NCBI GenBank assembly: GCA_030220185.1 | Contig: JASPKZ010010272.1 | Span: forward strand, 4,575,501 to 4,639,500 | Length of the DNA: 64,000 bases | DNA from: Diploptera punctata | Taxonomy: Eukaryota; Arthropoda; Insecta; Blattodea; Blaberidae | Reading direction: 5' to 3' | Shown here: positions 44,655-55,484 of the stretch, piece by piece | Layout: every line of letters starts with the position of its first letter | Position numbering within the stretch: position 1 is the stretch's first letter | The notes under the pieces: generated by a model | What the model was told of the DNA's origin: nothing | The model's database searches: none | The model's input: only the letters and a program-made list of their open reading frames with translations | Translations under genes and position numbers: made by a program

Positions 44655-44935
44655 AAGTCAAAGTAAAGTGATCCCACTACAGGCCATAGGATCCCTTGGG
44701 CTAGTAGAAGGTTAAGGCTCTGACTTGGCATGAGATGTCAACCCTGGATGACGCCACCTTTACTTCCAGAATAAGCATCTGGTACTCATTTCCATTAAAG
44801 ACCAAGTCGACACCAGGGCCATGGCACTGCCAGAAGATCTAGGCCAGTTTAAAAATCCTGACCCCACCAAGACTCGATCCCGACCTTCCGGCTTGTAGCT
44901 TATTGCCTTAACCAACTACGCTATGGAATATCTTA
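44655..44935 (-). mobile_element. SINE-E with tRNA-like head
   Basis: Minus strand: head atagcgtagttggttaaggc and gggatcgagtcttgg (B box), body with cttctggcagtgccatggcc and tggtgtcgacttggtcttta, end gggatcactttactttg. It defines the full SINE-E; other copies are at 7.2 and 51.1 kb. Confidence 0.75.
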
Positions 44936-44939
44936 TGGA

Positions 44940-45600
44940 TAAAAGATATTTCTGGTGATGTGGAACAGCATTTTAATGAAATAGTTTGCTTTTATAAAAT
45001 TAAATTCTTATGGGAGGGGTAAAAGTACATAGACATTATGACAGATTTATTATAAATACCTGGACCAAGTAGGAGTTCTAGGAGCTATCTAGAAAGTTGT
45101 TTAATGAGAGAACAAAAAGACAGAAAGTGAAAATATTATTAGAGAACAGTAGTGTAGGTGAGATCTCTTTCACTGCAGATTCCACATTTAAGAACTGAAG
45201 GAAAGACAGACAGTTTAGAAATTGATTAAGAACCGACAACAGTGTCTTCTTAAAGATTCACAAAAATTAAAATGTTGTGATAATCTAATGCTCAAAACAA
45301 TCCAATTTCATATTTATAGTAATGACAAGGCATTAATGATGCAAAAGTTTCAGGCTAACAGTACAAAGTTGTTATATATCAGGCAAAAGATACACTGCTG
45401 TGTTTATCTGCCACACTACAAGATTCATAATTCAAAACAATTATGGTATCCATAAAAAAGTAATTAACTAATTACAGTGAGAGAAACATGCAGAAATAAT
45501 ATTGCAAGACCTTTTAAATTACACCATTAGTATATCATTAGATCTCGGATTTTTAGGTTCTAAAAATCTTATTTTAGGTGCCTAAAATAAGTTCTGGTCA
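44940..45600. other. No feature recognised (intron)
   Basis: AT-rich; a 77-codon open frame (45222-45455) has no recognisable motif. Confidence 0.45.
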
Positions 45601-45619
45601 CATGCAAAAAAAATCAGAT

Positions 45620-45835
45620 GTTTCATACCTCTCCTCATATTAATCTTCTAAGTAGATCGCGATTTCAAGACCATAGGGGTCCCATCTTCAAGTACCATCA
45701 GTCGTCAAGATGCTACTGAAGATGGGACCACTATGGTCTTGAAATTGTAAACTACTTAGAAGATTAATATGACGAGAGGTATGAAACATTTGATTTTATC
45801 TTAAATTAAACCTCATAGTGATTTATTCCTTTAAA
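45620..45835. mobile_element. Foldback Penelope-type 3' end with two hammerhead-like motifs
   Basis: Arms of about 75 bp: left, minus motif 45653-45690 (gaagatgggacccctatggt, cttgaaa, palindrome atcgcgat, c); right, plus motif 45716-45753 (ctgaagatgggaccactatg, gtcttgaaa, attgtaa, palindrome mutated). The right end gacgaggtatg leads to aaacctcatagtgatttatt. Confidence 0.8.
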
Positions 45836-46084
45836 AGTTCAATCTAAAAATATATTTTAGGCAGATTCAGGTTTACTAATTTTAGTATACAATTATCAAT
45901 TGAAAATATATTATTAAATAATATAATTTGATTTACTGATAAAATCTGAAATTTATAAAATTATATTAAATATAGTATATTATAAAATAATTATTAAATA
46001 CTTACTTTTATCCTTGGTTTAGTTTATTTACAATCATGAACACAGAAAAATAATAGGCCTACGTGTAATATTAAATCTGCAGAT

Positions 46085-46705
46085 CTAAGTACATACTTTA
46101 GAGGGAAATGTGAAACAAAATTAACTCACCTGTTTGTTGCAAGGTCACAAAATATAATTTTTGTATCTGATGTGAAATGTGGAAACTTGTGTATTCACTG
46201 TTTAATTAAAGACGACTTGCTCAGCATGATGCAATGTTCTTACAGAATGAAATGAGTTTTATTTCCAGCCGGTCAATATACAGCATCCCATCTAAGTACA
46301 TACTTTAGAGGGAAATGTGAAACAAAATTAACTCACCTGTTTGTTGCAAGGTCACAAAATATAATTTTTGTATCTGATGTGAAATGTGGAAACTTGTGTA
46401 TTCACTGTTTAATTAAAGACGACTTGCTCAGCATGATGCAATGTTCTTACAGAATGAAATGAGTTTTATTTCCAGCCGGTCAATATACAGCATCCCATCT
46501 AAGTACATACTTTAGAGGGAAACGTGAAACAAAATTAACTCACCTGTTTGTTGCAAGGTCACAAAATATAATTTTTGTATCTGATGTGAAATGTGGAAAC
46601 TTGTGTATTCACTGTTTAATTAAAGACGACTTGCTCAGCATGATGCAATGTTCTTACAGAATGAAATGAGTTTTATTTCCAGCCGGTCAATATACAGCAC
46701 CCCAC
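46085..46705. repeat. 207-bp tandem repeat, three copies
   Basis: Units start ctaagtacatactttagagg at 46085, 46292 and 46499 and are almost identical (aaatgtg against aaacgtg is one difference). On the minus strand the unit has a short open stretch FTSDTKIIFCDLATN ending at a possible donor ggtgagtt. A link to a decayed zinc-finger (CGGBP1-like) coding piece is only a guess. Confidence 0.9.
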
Positions 46706-47054
46706 CAAGTGACACACTAGGGGGTATGTTCAGAGAATTTGGGAGATAAATCCCATGCATCTGGTTTTCAGAAAGGCCTTCCAGGGCACATTAATTGTTT
46801 TACAGATTCTCACTTAAAATTCAGATTTTGTTTGAAAAGTATTTTAAGAACATACTGCTTAAGATAATGAAAATGAATATGTAAACATTTTGGTTTATCG
46901 GAATGAAATAGACTTTTTATTCGATTTAGTGATTTAATTATAGGAATTTCAGGAATATAAGCAAAAATAAGTTGTCATTAATTTAGGCATTTTTAGGCAC
47001 TATAGGACCACCATTTTTGATCTCATAAATATATGAAACGTGTAAATATAATTT

Positions 47055-47165
47055 TAAGAGAAAAATTATAAACTCAGACTGGTGCTCAAACCCAGGACCT
47101 TTTGAACTCTAGTCGAATGCTCTACCGAGTGAGATGTATCCATCATTGAGATGTATGAAAAGAAT
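47055..47165 (-). mobile_element. SINE-B fragment
   Basis: Contains aagagaaaaattataaactc, then a degraded T arm (ctcaaacccaggacc) and ctctagtcgaatgctctacc, as in the array at 26.4 kb, followed by catcattgagatgtatgaa. Confidence 0.6.
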
Positions 47166-47199
47166 AATAAAAACATTGTGTAAATATAACTTTAGGAAT

Positions 47200-48170
47200 A
47201 AAATAGATTTTTGCCTAAAATCCAAGGTCTACTATCATCATCATATCTGTTCAATATGATGTATAAAATATTTTTTTTTTGGGAGGAATGATATCAGATC
47301 TTTTAATAAAATTTATAAGTGGAAATGAGATGTAAAACAATTTATTTTTAATTAGAGAACAGCAACATGAAGATGAAAATATGTTCATAGTTTTACTAGT
47401 CCTTCTACAATTTCATAATAATGAAGATAATAAAAACAGATTATATGGTAAAATCCCCAAACTTCATGTACAGGATAATACAGATCTGTGAAGATCCTCT
47501 TTATAAAAGAATCGACAGAATTAGGCTAATAAGAGAAAAAGTCGCTGGAACCTACAGTGATTGCACTCGAGAGGAACAAATACAAATTCAACAACTATCT
47601 AATAACCATGATTTTTGGGAAGGTATATAACAGAATAAGACATCCCAGAAATGTTTATTTGCAGTGCCTTCCCCAAAATATGAAGGAGGAATCTGGAGCT
47701 GTATGTAGCAATGAAGCGAAACTTAATGCATACTCTTTCAGTATTTTCACATTACATGCCTGGATTGTTTCTTCCAAAATGTTTTCCTTCATATGTGTTA
47801 TAGGCTAGACAAATAAAAAATGCAATTTAGAAAGAAAAGTGATGAATTAAAATGCTAAAAAAAATTAAATGATTTTAAATGCTCCCATATTCTCACTCTC
47901 TTTTGTAAAGTGGCTATTTTGGAGATAGAGATAAATCAATTTTAAGCAAATGGCTGTTCAGAGTCATGGCCAGTAAAAAGACTAAAGGGCTACAATTGTC
48001 TTTGAGTAATTCTGGAATTATTTTAGGGTTTTGTGCAATCTGTATCCATTTAGAATCATTATTTTCTAGTACAATCTAGTGGGCATACTTAAAATTTGTT
48101 TTCCCTTTTATGGTATGTTTACTTGATTCATGTGAGAATTTTGTAATAGTATTTTAAATTATTATGAGTT
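47200..48170. other. No feature recognised (intron)
   Basis: Two short open frames around 47421-47808 show no motif. AT-rich. Confidence 0.45.
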
Positions 48171-48179
48171 ATGTGTTTT

Positions 48180-48425
48180 GACTCACCTCATATTTTTTCC
48201 CTCTGCAGACTATAGTTTGTCGCATTTATGCAATATTGTCAATGCATCATAACTGTTGTATTTGTGGTCGTTGATCCTGTAGGTTGAATTCAACCTGCAG
48301 GACATACAACAGTTATGATGCATCAACAATGGTGACAATACTAAAGTCTGCAGAAAATAAAAAAAATGAGGTGAGTCAAAATACATAACTCATAATAATT
48401 AAAAGAAACCTCATAGTGTTATTTG
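48180..48425. mobile_element. Foldback Penelope-type 3' end
   Basis: Left gactcacctcatattttttc, arms with ctgcagactatagtttgtc against gacaatactaaagtctgcag, and an inner inverted segment cataactgttgta/tacaacagttatg. Right end atgaggtgagtcaaaataca, then aaacctcatagtgttatttg. Confidence 0.7.
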
Positions 48426-48539
48426 CTACAAATATTAAAAAAAAATAGTATTTTTGTTTGATTTCAATTCCTTTCATTTGCAAACATATCAGTTTTTTTT
48501 ATATCATACACTACACAATGAGGTGAAATCAACTATAGA

Positions 48540-49080
48540 GTTATGTTTTTTCATAGTTAAATATGGGAAATAACATTATGAAGTTCTTAATTCATAAATT
48601 AATGAGTAATTTTTAACATCTTACTTACTTACTTACTTACTCACTGGCACTATCGAACCCGTAGGTTCATGGCCGCACGGACATAAGCTCTCCATACATC
48701 CCTATCCTGAGCTAATGCTTTCCAATCATTCCCTGTATAATCTACTTCCCTCAAATCATAGTTAATGTTGTTCTCCCACCTCATTCTTGGTCTACCAACT
48801 GGGCGTTTTCCTTCTGGCTTTCCTACAAGAAGTTTCCATGCACGTCTTTCATTCCCCATACGCGAAACATGTCCTGCCCATCTTACCTCGTATTTTATGT
48901 CTCTTTAAATACAGGAACTAGTTTTCAAGAGAAGGATCTCTCTCATTTTCATAATGTCTTTTCAGTCATAATGTCGGTTGGAAATGAGAGAGATCCTTCT
49001 CTTGAAAACTAGTTCCTGTGTTTAAAGAAACATAAAATATGAGGTAAGATGTTAAAAATAACTCATTAATTTACGAGTTA
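48540..49080. mobile_element. Foldback Penelope-type 3' end with a LINE-1 insertion
   Basis: Left outer ataacattatgaagttctta, then after the LINE-1 insert the arm acctcgtattttatgtctct to gagatccttctctt and its inverse. The right arm carries ttctcttgaaa followed by the palindrome aactagtt and c (about 48992-49016). Right end atatgaggtaagatgtt. Confidence 0.7.
48625..48886 (-). mobile_element. LINE-1 family, 3' end
   Basis: Minus frame RAWKLLVGKPEGKRPVGRPR, MRWENNINYDLREVDYTGND is nearly identical to the copy at 3767-4495, with tail (cttacttactta) at left. The insertion splits a foldback arm. Confidence 0.85.
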
Positions 49081-49399
49081 TGTTTTTATCAATTTGTTGA
49101 ATGGACTTTTTTTATTTTCTATGATTTGGGATATGATCTTATTGCTTGAATTGCTGTTTGAAATTTTTTTGTGTGTTTTTGCAGCCAAGAAAATATATTT
49201 TGCAGATACTTTCAACAGCTTCCACTTCTCTGTTAAACTTCAAGATGTTTCTTTAAACACTTCTAACATCCTGCTTATACCTTCAGCATTGTCAGAAAAA
49301 AAAATGTATGTGTATCCATTCTTGCATTGGATGTTTTAAGTTTAATGTTTCCAGTGTAAGAGAAACATAAATATATAATAAAAAATAATACTGACTTAC

Positions 49400-49545
49400 T
49401 TTTCCGACTTTGCTGCAATTTGCTGCAATGTTTTCCTGTGAAAACCATCACCTGGGTGTGACTTGATCATGTGAGTGACAAGATCAAATGGTGTTCCAAG
49501 TCGATGCATGCAAACAGGACAAGCATTTACTGCAACAGATGTCTT
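49400..49545 (-). CDS. Zinc-finger/AT-hook gene, exon 4: C2H2 finger
   Basis: This 146-nt exon lies between ggttttacag| and |gtaagtc. It starts in phase 0 with KTSVAVNACPVC and contains a classical C2H2 finger, C-x2-C-x12-H-x4-H, with the helix part LVTHMIKSHPG. It ends FHRKTLQQIAAKSEK with two bases left over, which fit exon 5. It pairs with the C2HC finger of exon 3, and the C2HC-then-C2H2 order is repeated in exons 5-6 and 9-10. Zinc binding follows from the ligands; nucleic-acid binding is an inference. Confidence 0.88.
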
Positions 49546-49792
49546 CTGTAAAACCAATAAAAGAGACTATAGGCTTCACAAATTCTCTAATTAAGACTCT
49601 CTTAATTTCTTCCCTCTTTACATGAAATGGTCTTGAGACCAAATGTTTAACTATTCCCAACATATCTACTAATGGATGAAATACCAACTTTGTATGCATT
49701 CCAGCAGCGCAATTAACATTAGCAAATGTGAATATTCCCCAAATCCATTACCATCCCAAATACTAGTAGTGAACATCAGTTTTCATTACTTT

Positions 49793-49794
<2 letters not shown>

Positions 49795-49823
<29 letters not shown>
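49795..49823. repeat. (AT)n microsatellite
   Basis: About 14 TA/AT dinucleotides in the intron right of exon 4. Confidence 0.95.
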
Positions 49824-49827
<4 letters not shown>

Positions 49828-49959
49828 GAACTAAAATTATGGAAATTAGATTAAAATTGTACAATATTCCACATCCTGCACTTTTAATGCTATATACTAT
49901 TACAACCAATTACCTCAATGGCTTATGAAACTTAAAGGATCCATGCTGCATTTATATTA

Positions 49960-50965
49960 AATTAATGTTGGGAAGTAAACATTATGAGGTATAATCATTA
50001 AAATTCATCGGAGAACATTTTATTTAAACAACTCACCTCATAGGATTCATGCTTCCATGATATCGCAATTTCAAACACAGTCGTGTTCATCTTCAGCCAT
50101 AACTCTGACTGACGAAATTCTTCGGCCGTCAACTGTTTTATTGTCGCCATCTTCAGTGCTGCAATCTATGGTTGAATTTATGAACCTCGAAATCAAAGTA
50201 ATTTCGTTAGGGATATCAAAATTCATTGATTTATCTTTGTTTTTCTGAATGTATATTTTTTCCCAAATTGTCAATTCCAAAGGTTTCTCTACTTGTTTTA
50301 AAAGTTTAGCTTCTCTTCCAATTTTACGATGTTCTAATAAACTATGTACAACAATTACAGATTTTTCAATTTCACAATTTTTAATATTTCTGAAATGTTC
50401 TTTTGTCCGAATTTCCAAATTCCTTTTTGTTTTTCCTATATAAACTTTATTGCAATCTTCACAACTTATTTCTGAAATCTGGAATTTATCAAATAAGTTG
50501 TGAAGATTGCAATAAAGTTTATATAGGAAAAACAAAAAGGAATTTGGAAATTCGGACAAAAGAACATTTCAGAAATATTAAAAATTGTGAAATTGAAAAA
50601 TCTGTAATTGCTGTACATAGTTTATTAGAACATCGTAAAATTGGAAGTGAAGCTAAACTTTTAAAACAAGTAGAGAAACCTTTGGAATTGACAGTTTGGG
50701 AAAAAATATACATTCAGAAAACAAAGATTAGATCAATGAATTTTGATATCCCTAACGAAATTACTTTGATTTCGAGGTTCATAAATTCAACCATAGATGG
50801 CAGCACTGAAGATGGAGACAATAGAACAGTTGACGGCCGAAGAATTTCGTCAGTCAGAGTTATGGCTGAAGATGAACACGACTGTGTTTGAAATCGCGAT
50901 ATCATGGAAGCATGAATCCTATGAGGTGAGTTGTTAAACAAAATGTTCTCCGATGAATTTTAATG
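49960..50965. mobile_element. Inverted pair of Penelope-like 3' ends, both encoding GIY-YIG domains
   Basis: Two arms of about 450 bp meet near 50490. The minus arm (50071-50559) and plus arm (50403-50891) each encode the same 162-codon frame: SCEDCNKVYIGKTKRNLEIR, TKEHFRNIKN, SLLEHRKIG, EKPLELTxWEKIYIQK, FDIPNEITLISRFINSTID. The VYIG strand, the Arg of RTKEH and WEK Glu are visible, as expected of a Penelope endonuclease tail; the RT is absent. Hammerhead-like motifs are at 50058-50095 (-) and 50866-50901 (+). Arms differ by few bases, so the event is recent. The left end carries aaacattatgaggt. Confidence 0.9.
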
Positions 50966-51079
50966 CTGCATTTGTTAAGATCTTACATTAATCTCTACAC
51001 TCATGATCAACTGAATCCAGATCATTCTTAAACATATTATCAATAACAAATTTGCTACATTTTTATTGGGGAAAAAAAA

Positions 51080-51345
51080 TGCCACTTGGTAGGTTAGTTG
51101 GTTAAGGCAATATGCTACAAACCAGAAAGTTGGGGTTTCGAGTAATGGTAGGGTTGGATTTTTAAACAAACCTAAACCTTCTGGCGATATTATGGCCCTG
51201 GAGTCAACTTGGCCTCTAACAGAAATGAGAACCATGTTCTGAGGATAAAGGTGGCCGTCATGTAGGGCTGACATCTCATACAAATTGTCTGGAAAGGTAG
51301 GAGCCTCAACCTCCAACCATCCCAAATGTCTCATAATGCTTATAG
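51080..51345 (+). mobile_element. SINE-E
   Basis: Head gccacttggtaggttagttg gttaaggcaat with a T arm damaged to ggggtttcgagtaatgg, body ttctggcgatattatggccc and gaggataaaggtggccgtca, end tcccaaatgtctcataatg. Confidence 0.7.
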
Positions 51346-51354
51346 CAGCTTCAC

Positions 51355-51425
51355 TTAACATTTTAAAATCAAGAAATATGAGGTGAGTCAAAATAACAAA
51401 CTCATTAATAATTACATAGAAAATT
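51355..51425 (+). mobile_element. Penelope-type end fragment
   Basis: Contains aaatatgaggtgagtcaaaa followed by an AT-rich segment; the matching outer signature is not clear. Single arm only. Confidence 0.4.
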
Positions 51426-51509
51426 TAATGAGTTCAAGTATACATTTCCATTACAATCTATTAAAAATCATATCTAAGTAAAGACTAAAATTAATAAGTA
51501 GAATGGTCA

Positions 51510-51650
51510 TATTTGCAGAGAAAAATTATACATCCAGACTGGGACTCGAACTCAGGACTTTTGGCTTTCCGGGCCAATGCTCTACTGACTGAGCTACTGG
51601 GGCGAGTTCCAATCTGAATGCAAATATTTCTCTTATATACATGAAATGAA
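51510..51650 (-). mobile_element. SINE-B unit, partial
   Basis: Minus-oriented tRNA-like head (gggactcgaactcaggactt, ctctactgactgagctactg), then aatatttctcttatatacat. It lies about 40 bp beyond the exon 3 donor, in the intron. Confidence 0.75.
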
Positions 51651-51689
51651 TAATAAAAACATTAAAGTAGAATGGTTTTGAATACTCAC

Positions 51690-51846
51690 CCCATCACATT
51701 CTTGGTAGTGGTTAATCATATCCGTTTGACTGAGGCTGATGTAGTTGCAAGACATCATTGGGCAGTTAATATATCCAATATGTTCTAAAGCCTGCAGCCA
51801 GTGCTCAGCAAATCGAGGTAAATATCGCTTTGTCTGGTTCCTCCAC
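51690..51846 (-). CDS. Zinc-finger/AT-hook gene, exon 3: first C2HC finger
   Basis: This 157-nt exon is flanked by tggtacag| and |gtgagt. With the two bases carried from exon 2 it gives 53 codons. It encodes RYLPRFAEHWLQALEHIGY followed by the finger INCPMMSC...INHYQEC (C-x4-C, then H-x4-C). The same layout recurs in exon 5 (SIAIESKGYVKC...QHYGIC), so the two exons probably arose by duplication of a finger module. The final ligand is Cys rather than His. The exon ends in phase 0 after CDG, as exon 5 ends after CNG. The donor sits beside SINE fragments in the following intron. Confidence 0.85.
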
Positions 51847-52139
51847 CTGTACCATAACTACATGTTTCTCAATCCAAAATTTTATAAACCAACAACCCCC
51901 ATTAACCACCAATAGACCAACCTAAAATTCTTTATAGAAATGATGTTCAGAAATAGGTTGATACAAGATGTAAATTAAAGTATATTTTTGATAAATAAGA
52001 AAAACTTAGAAAATATTTTTACAAAATTAAATTTAGCAACATATTGTACACAGTTGCTCAAAAAACCATTCTGCTTGAAATATAAAGTCTTATGTCTACT
52101 GCACTGTGAATTCTGGGAAGATATTAAAAAAATATCAAA

Positions 52140-52375
52140 TGAATCATTAATTCTTACCTCATACATCTACGTTTTTTACACAGAACCACGGTATCGGGAA
52201 ACATGATTCCCATCCTCAGCTGTTGTCACGACTGTCGATACTTCATTATGCCGGACATTTTGTAAAATGAAGAATCGGCAGTTGTGATAACAGCTGAGGA
52301 TGGGAATGATGTTTCCCAATACCGTGGTTCTGTGTTAAAGAACATAGATGTATGAGGTAAGAAACATTCTCAATT
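52140..52375. mobile_element. Foldback Penelope-type 3' end
   Basis: Left ttcttacctcatacatctac, arms with gaaccacggtatcgggaaac and the inverse, loop at about 52245-52265; right gtatgaggtaagaaacattc. The motif variant ctgaggatgggaatgatgtt, tccc (52293-52330) keeps the stem (gggaa/ttccc) but not gaaa; accgtggt is nearly palindromic. Confidence 0.7.
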
Positions 52376-52379
52376 CAAT

Positions 52380-53555
52380 TGATTTTTATTAAGAAATCAA
52401 TACTAGTAAAGTTAATATCAAATTCCGTTGAGGTGAAGTCATATGATGAAAGTTAAAAATTAAAAAATATATTGTATATTTATATACAATATTTTAACAA
52501 AGTTGAGGATGATGGCACCTACCAACAGGTACAATTTAATTTTTAACTTTTATTAAGAAAGCCTCATATGTAAAAATGACTAACTTTATTATATGAAATT
52601 AAAAAAAGAGACTACAGCACAATTAAAAATGTATATTTGAAGACCTTCCTCAAATAATGATGTAACCAACAATTTTGTGTGCAACATTCTTATCAGTATA
52701 TCAACTAATTTCTGATTAAATTGGAGAAGATTACATAAATAGCAGTGAATATTGCATTCATTTTTACATCTTAAAATCACCTTTGCAGACATTTAAGGTT
52801 ATATCTTTTTTCAAGATAGCCCATAAAGTCTTGGTAATATATTGTAAATATTTCATTCTCCTTTTCAATGTACAAATAAACCAACTGCAACATACTCTTT
52901 AAGTTTGAATTCTTAAATTTGAAAACACATTAAAGTGAAACTTATGCAGTTTGCAAGATGTAAAGATAACAAATGGCAAGATCTGAAAATAATATTTATG
53001 TGCCTCTTTTTTCTTTCGGGAGCTCCCTGATGCCTCATTCGGCTGATCTAAAATATGAACTCCATACCACGACTATGGCAAACTATAAAAATTGAAAAGT
53101 CATAGTCTAAGAGAGTTTATTTTTTCAATCTCCCTAATAAGGTAATTAAGTTGTTGTTCTCTTTTGTATTATTCATTTCTATTCAAAGTTTATTCTTTCT
53201 TTATATTAATTATTCAGAAACCTTTGTTTAAAATATAATTAAAATATAAGAAGACATTTAACTGAAAAAAAAATCCATACAGTTGTTGATAGAACCAATT
53301 GTAATGGCATATTTTAAGGCAGTAACTTCCATGAACTAATATGTTAAAAGAAGTGCTGTGGACTTGAATGCATGCAATAGTATATTAAGATGCAAGGTTG
53401 GGAAGTGGTTTTTATAGAAGTGAGGAAATGTTTAAAAACCAAGCTTCTGTAAAACACTTCACAAACATGCATTGTACATTATTTTTTGCACAATGGTGTT
53501 TTCAAAATAATAAATAATAGTAAAATAGTAACATCTTTGTTGAAAATATTTGCAT
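52380..53555. other. No feature recognised (intron)
   Basis: AT-rich; only a local inverted pair around ttaaaaattaaa (52458 and 52540) was noticed. Confidence 0.45.
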
Positions 53556-53571
53556 TCATTATAAACAACTG

Positions 53572-53895
53572 TCCATCGCTGTGGTCTTGAGGTAGCGTGC
53601 TGCCTTGTCACGCAGCGGGCCCAGGTTCGATCCCTGGTCGGGGCAGTTTTTCTGGGTGAGGTTTTTCCTCACCTGTAAGACAAATGTCAGGAAAACTTTA
53701 AGGCCCATACGGTCCCCAAAATCATATGGCCATCATCATCATCCTTATCATCATCATCATCATCCTTCACCGGTGTGGAAAGCAACGGGAAGCTACCACA
53801 CCTACAATTCCCTAGTAAAGCTGCAAGCACAGCATGAAAATGCTATGATTGCAGTGAAGGACCTGCCTTTGGGCAGAATTACTATGGATGGATGG
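53572..53895 (+). mobile_element. SINE-A1, full length
   Basis: Complete with head, atcatcatcatc microsatellite and ggat tail. Target duplication ataaacaactg at 53561-53571 and 53896-53906. Confidence 0.9.
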
Positions 53896-53929
53896 ATAAA
53901 CAACTGACTAAAGTTAACAGCATAAGCAA

Positions 53930-54000
53930 TGTATTAACTTAGACTTTCACGGCCGGAGTTGCTATGATTATTAGTTGAGACTACAGCAGGCCATGACACC
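53930..54000 (+). repeat. Short repeat shared with the 33.3-kb Penelope insert
   Basis: The phrase acggccggagttgctatgat with gacttt/gactat before it occurs here and at about 33335-33355. Both are followed by a ggcc-containing inverted motif. Probably a fragment of the same Penelope family's 3' region. Confidence 0.45.
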
Positions 54001-54337
54001 AATCAGTGATAAAATGGCAGCAAGTACATATTTATTGTTTTATATTGTTTCAAATAGGGTTCAGTTCATTTAAAATGCAGTGATTTGTTTTGTATAATGT
54101 ATATTAACACTACCTTCTGAATATATTTTTGTATATACATTGTACGTAGTATACATAAAGAGCAGTGGTTTTACTTCCCACACAAGGTTTGTAATATGTA
54201 ATATTACAGTATAGTTATTTAGGTTGGCAACCTCGAAATGTAGGAAGTTGAACTTTTAATCATGGTCGCCATTGCTGTAAGTACGACAAAATGCACTATC
54301 GTGAAAAAACATTTTATGTAATGATTCATTAACTTAC

Positions 54338-54423
54338 ACTTGCATGGAATTTGAACCAGAAGCCTCTGCTGACTCCGAACTGGTTTCATCAGCAGTTGTT
54401 GCAGCATTGTCCATTTTCACTAG
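54338..54423 (-). CDS. Zinc-finger/AT-hook gene, coding exon 2
   Basis: This 86-nt exon runs from ttttgcag| to |gtaagtt. It reads LVKMDNAATTADETSSES and onward in phase 0 from exon 1 and ends with two spare bases, which match the 157-nt next exon. The content is acidic and serine-rich and forms a linker before the first zinc finger. It contains an internal Met (LVKMDN) in good context, so a shorter isoform starting here is possible if exon 1 is skipped. Splice-site quality and phase agreement are the only evidence, since the stretch is too short for homology. Confidence 0.7.
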
Positions 54424-54429
54424 CTGCAA

Positions 54430-55470
54430 AATTATATCACTATATTATTCAATGCTTATTTATGATGTAGGAGCTAGAAACCAACTTTGATGAGTTAAGA
54501 AAATCTTTCAAAGTATTAGGGATTGGAGAATCATACTTTGATTCCCTATAAGTCATTGTTATGTATATGAAAACTCATAATACTCTCACTTTTCATGCAG
54601 AAAGTGACCAGATTTTTTTTTTTTCCTGTTTGTGAGTTTGTATTTTAGTTTATGGCTCAAAAGGGGATTCTATGCCACCAGTACTACCTACACACATTCA
54701 AATAACTGAAAAACACACAACATTAACTTATTTTAGAAACCTCAGGTATTTAGTACTACTCTTTAAGTAATACAAGACTTCAGTTTCAAAAGAGATACAA
54801 GAAGATTCTTTTAACTCGCCAATCAAACTATAAGCTTACCATTTTATTATTTTGTGTTTGGATGTTATATATGGTCCTCTGACTTTTGTACTTATTTTCT
54901 ACTTAATTGTTTGTGAAATTTATTAACCCAGGATTCCATATGTATTCTTACAGCCATTACTGTATCTAATCTAAAAATTTGCATATTTTCCATGGTTGTG
55001 TTTTTGCAGAGTGTTTAGCACTACCAAAGATAATAATTACATAATTGCATCACAGAAATGAAAATTTATTTACACAGCTAATAACTAATGCACAGTAATT
55101 TAAAGTAAGTTATCTACGTAGAAAACAAGTGTAATGGAAATAACAATAGTTGCAGTTTCAGGTGATCACATAACAAGGAAAAATAAAATAAAAATTTAAC
55201 TTCAGTCATATTCTGGGGGAGGGGGGAGTTCACACTACAAACTTCAAATTTGTATCCAGAACAAACTGGTTTTGCACATTTTGAGCACACGGTTTTCATT
55301 TCTTTTATGTCCCTACTTTGAGGAAACATCTTCCTTGTTTTTTGGGATTTGACTTAAACTTCAGATGATTGGCTGATGGCACTGATTTCCTCTTGTCATT
55401 GCATTGCAGAACTTTTTCAATCACATTTTTAGAAAATTCATTGTTATTATCAAAAAGAAAATTTAAGTTT
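54430..55470. other. No feature recognised (intron)
   Basis: Two short minus-strand frames near 55.1-55.5 kb contain CSKCAKPVC and KKQGRCFL, but no splice context or family match supports an exon. Confidence 0.4.
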
Positions 55471-55484
55471 TGTGTGATATTAAG

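Noticed and set aside
46085..46705. CRISPR or satellite array
   Set aside because: Only three 207-bp contiguous copies and no spacers.
53605..53907. His-rich open frame MSRSGPRFDPWSGQ...
   Set aside because: It recurs in every SINE-A1 copy because of the cat microsatellite; it is SINE sequence, not a protein.
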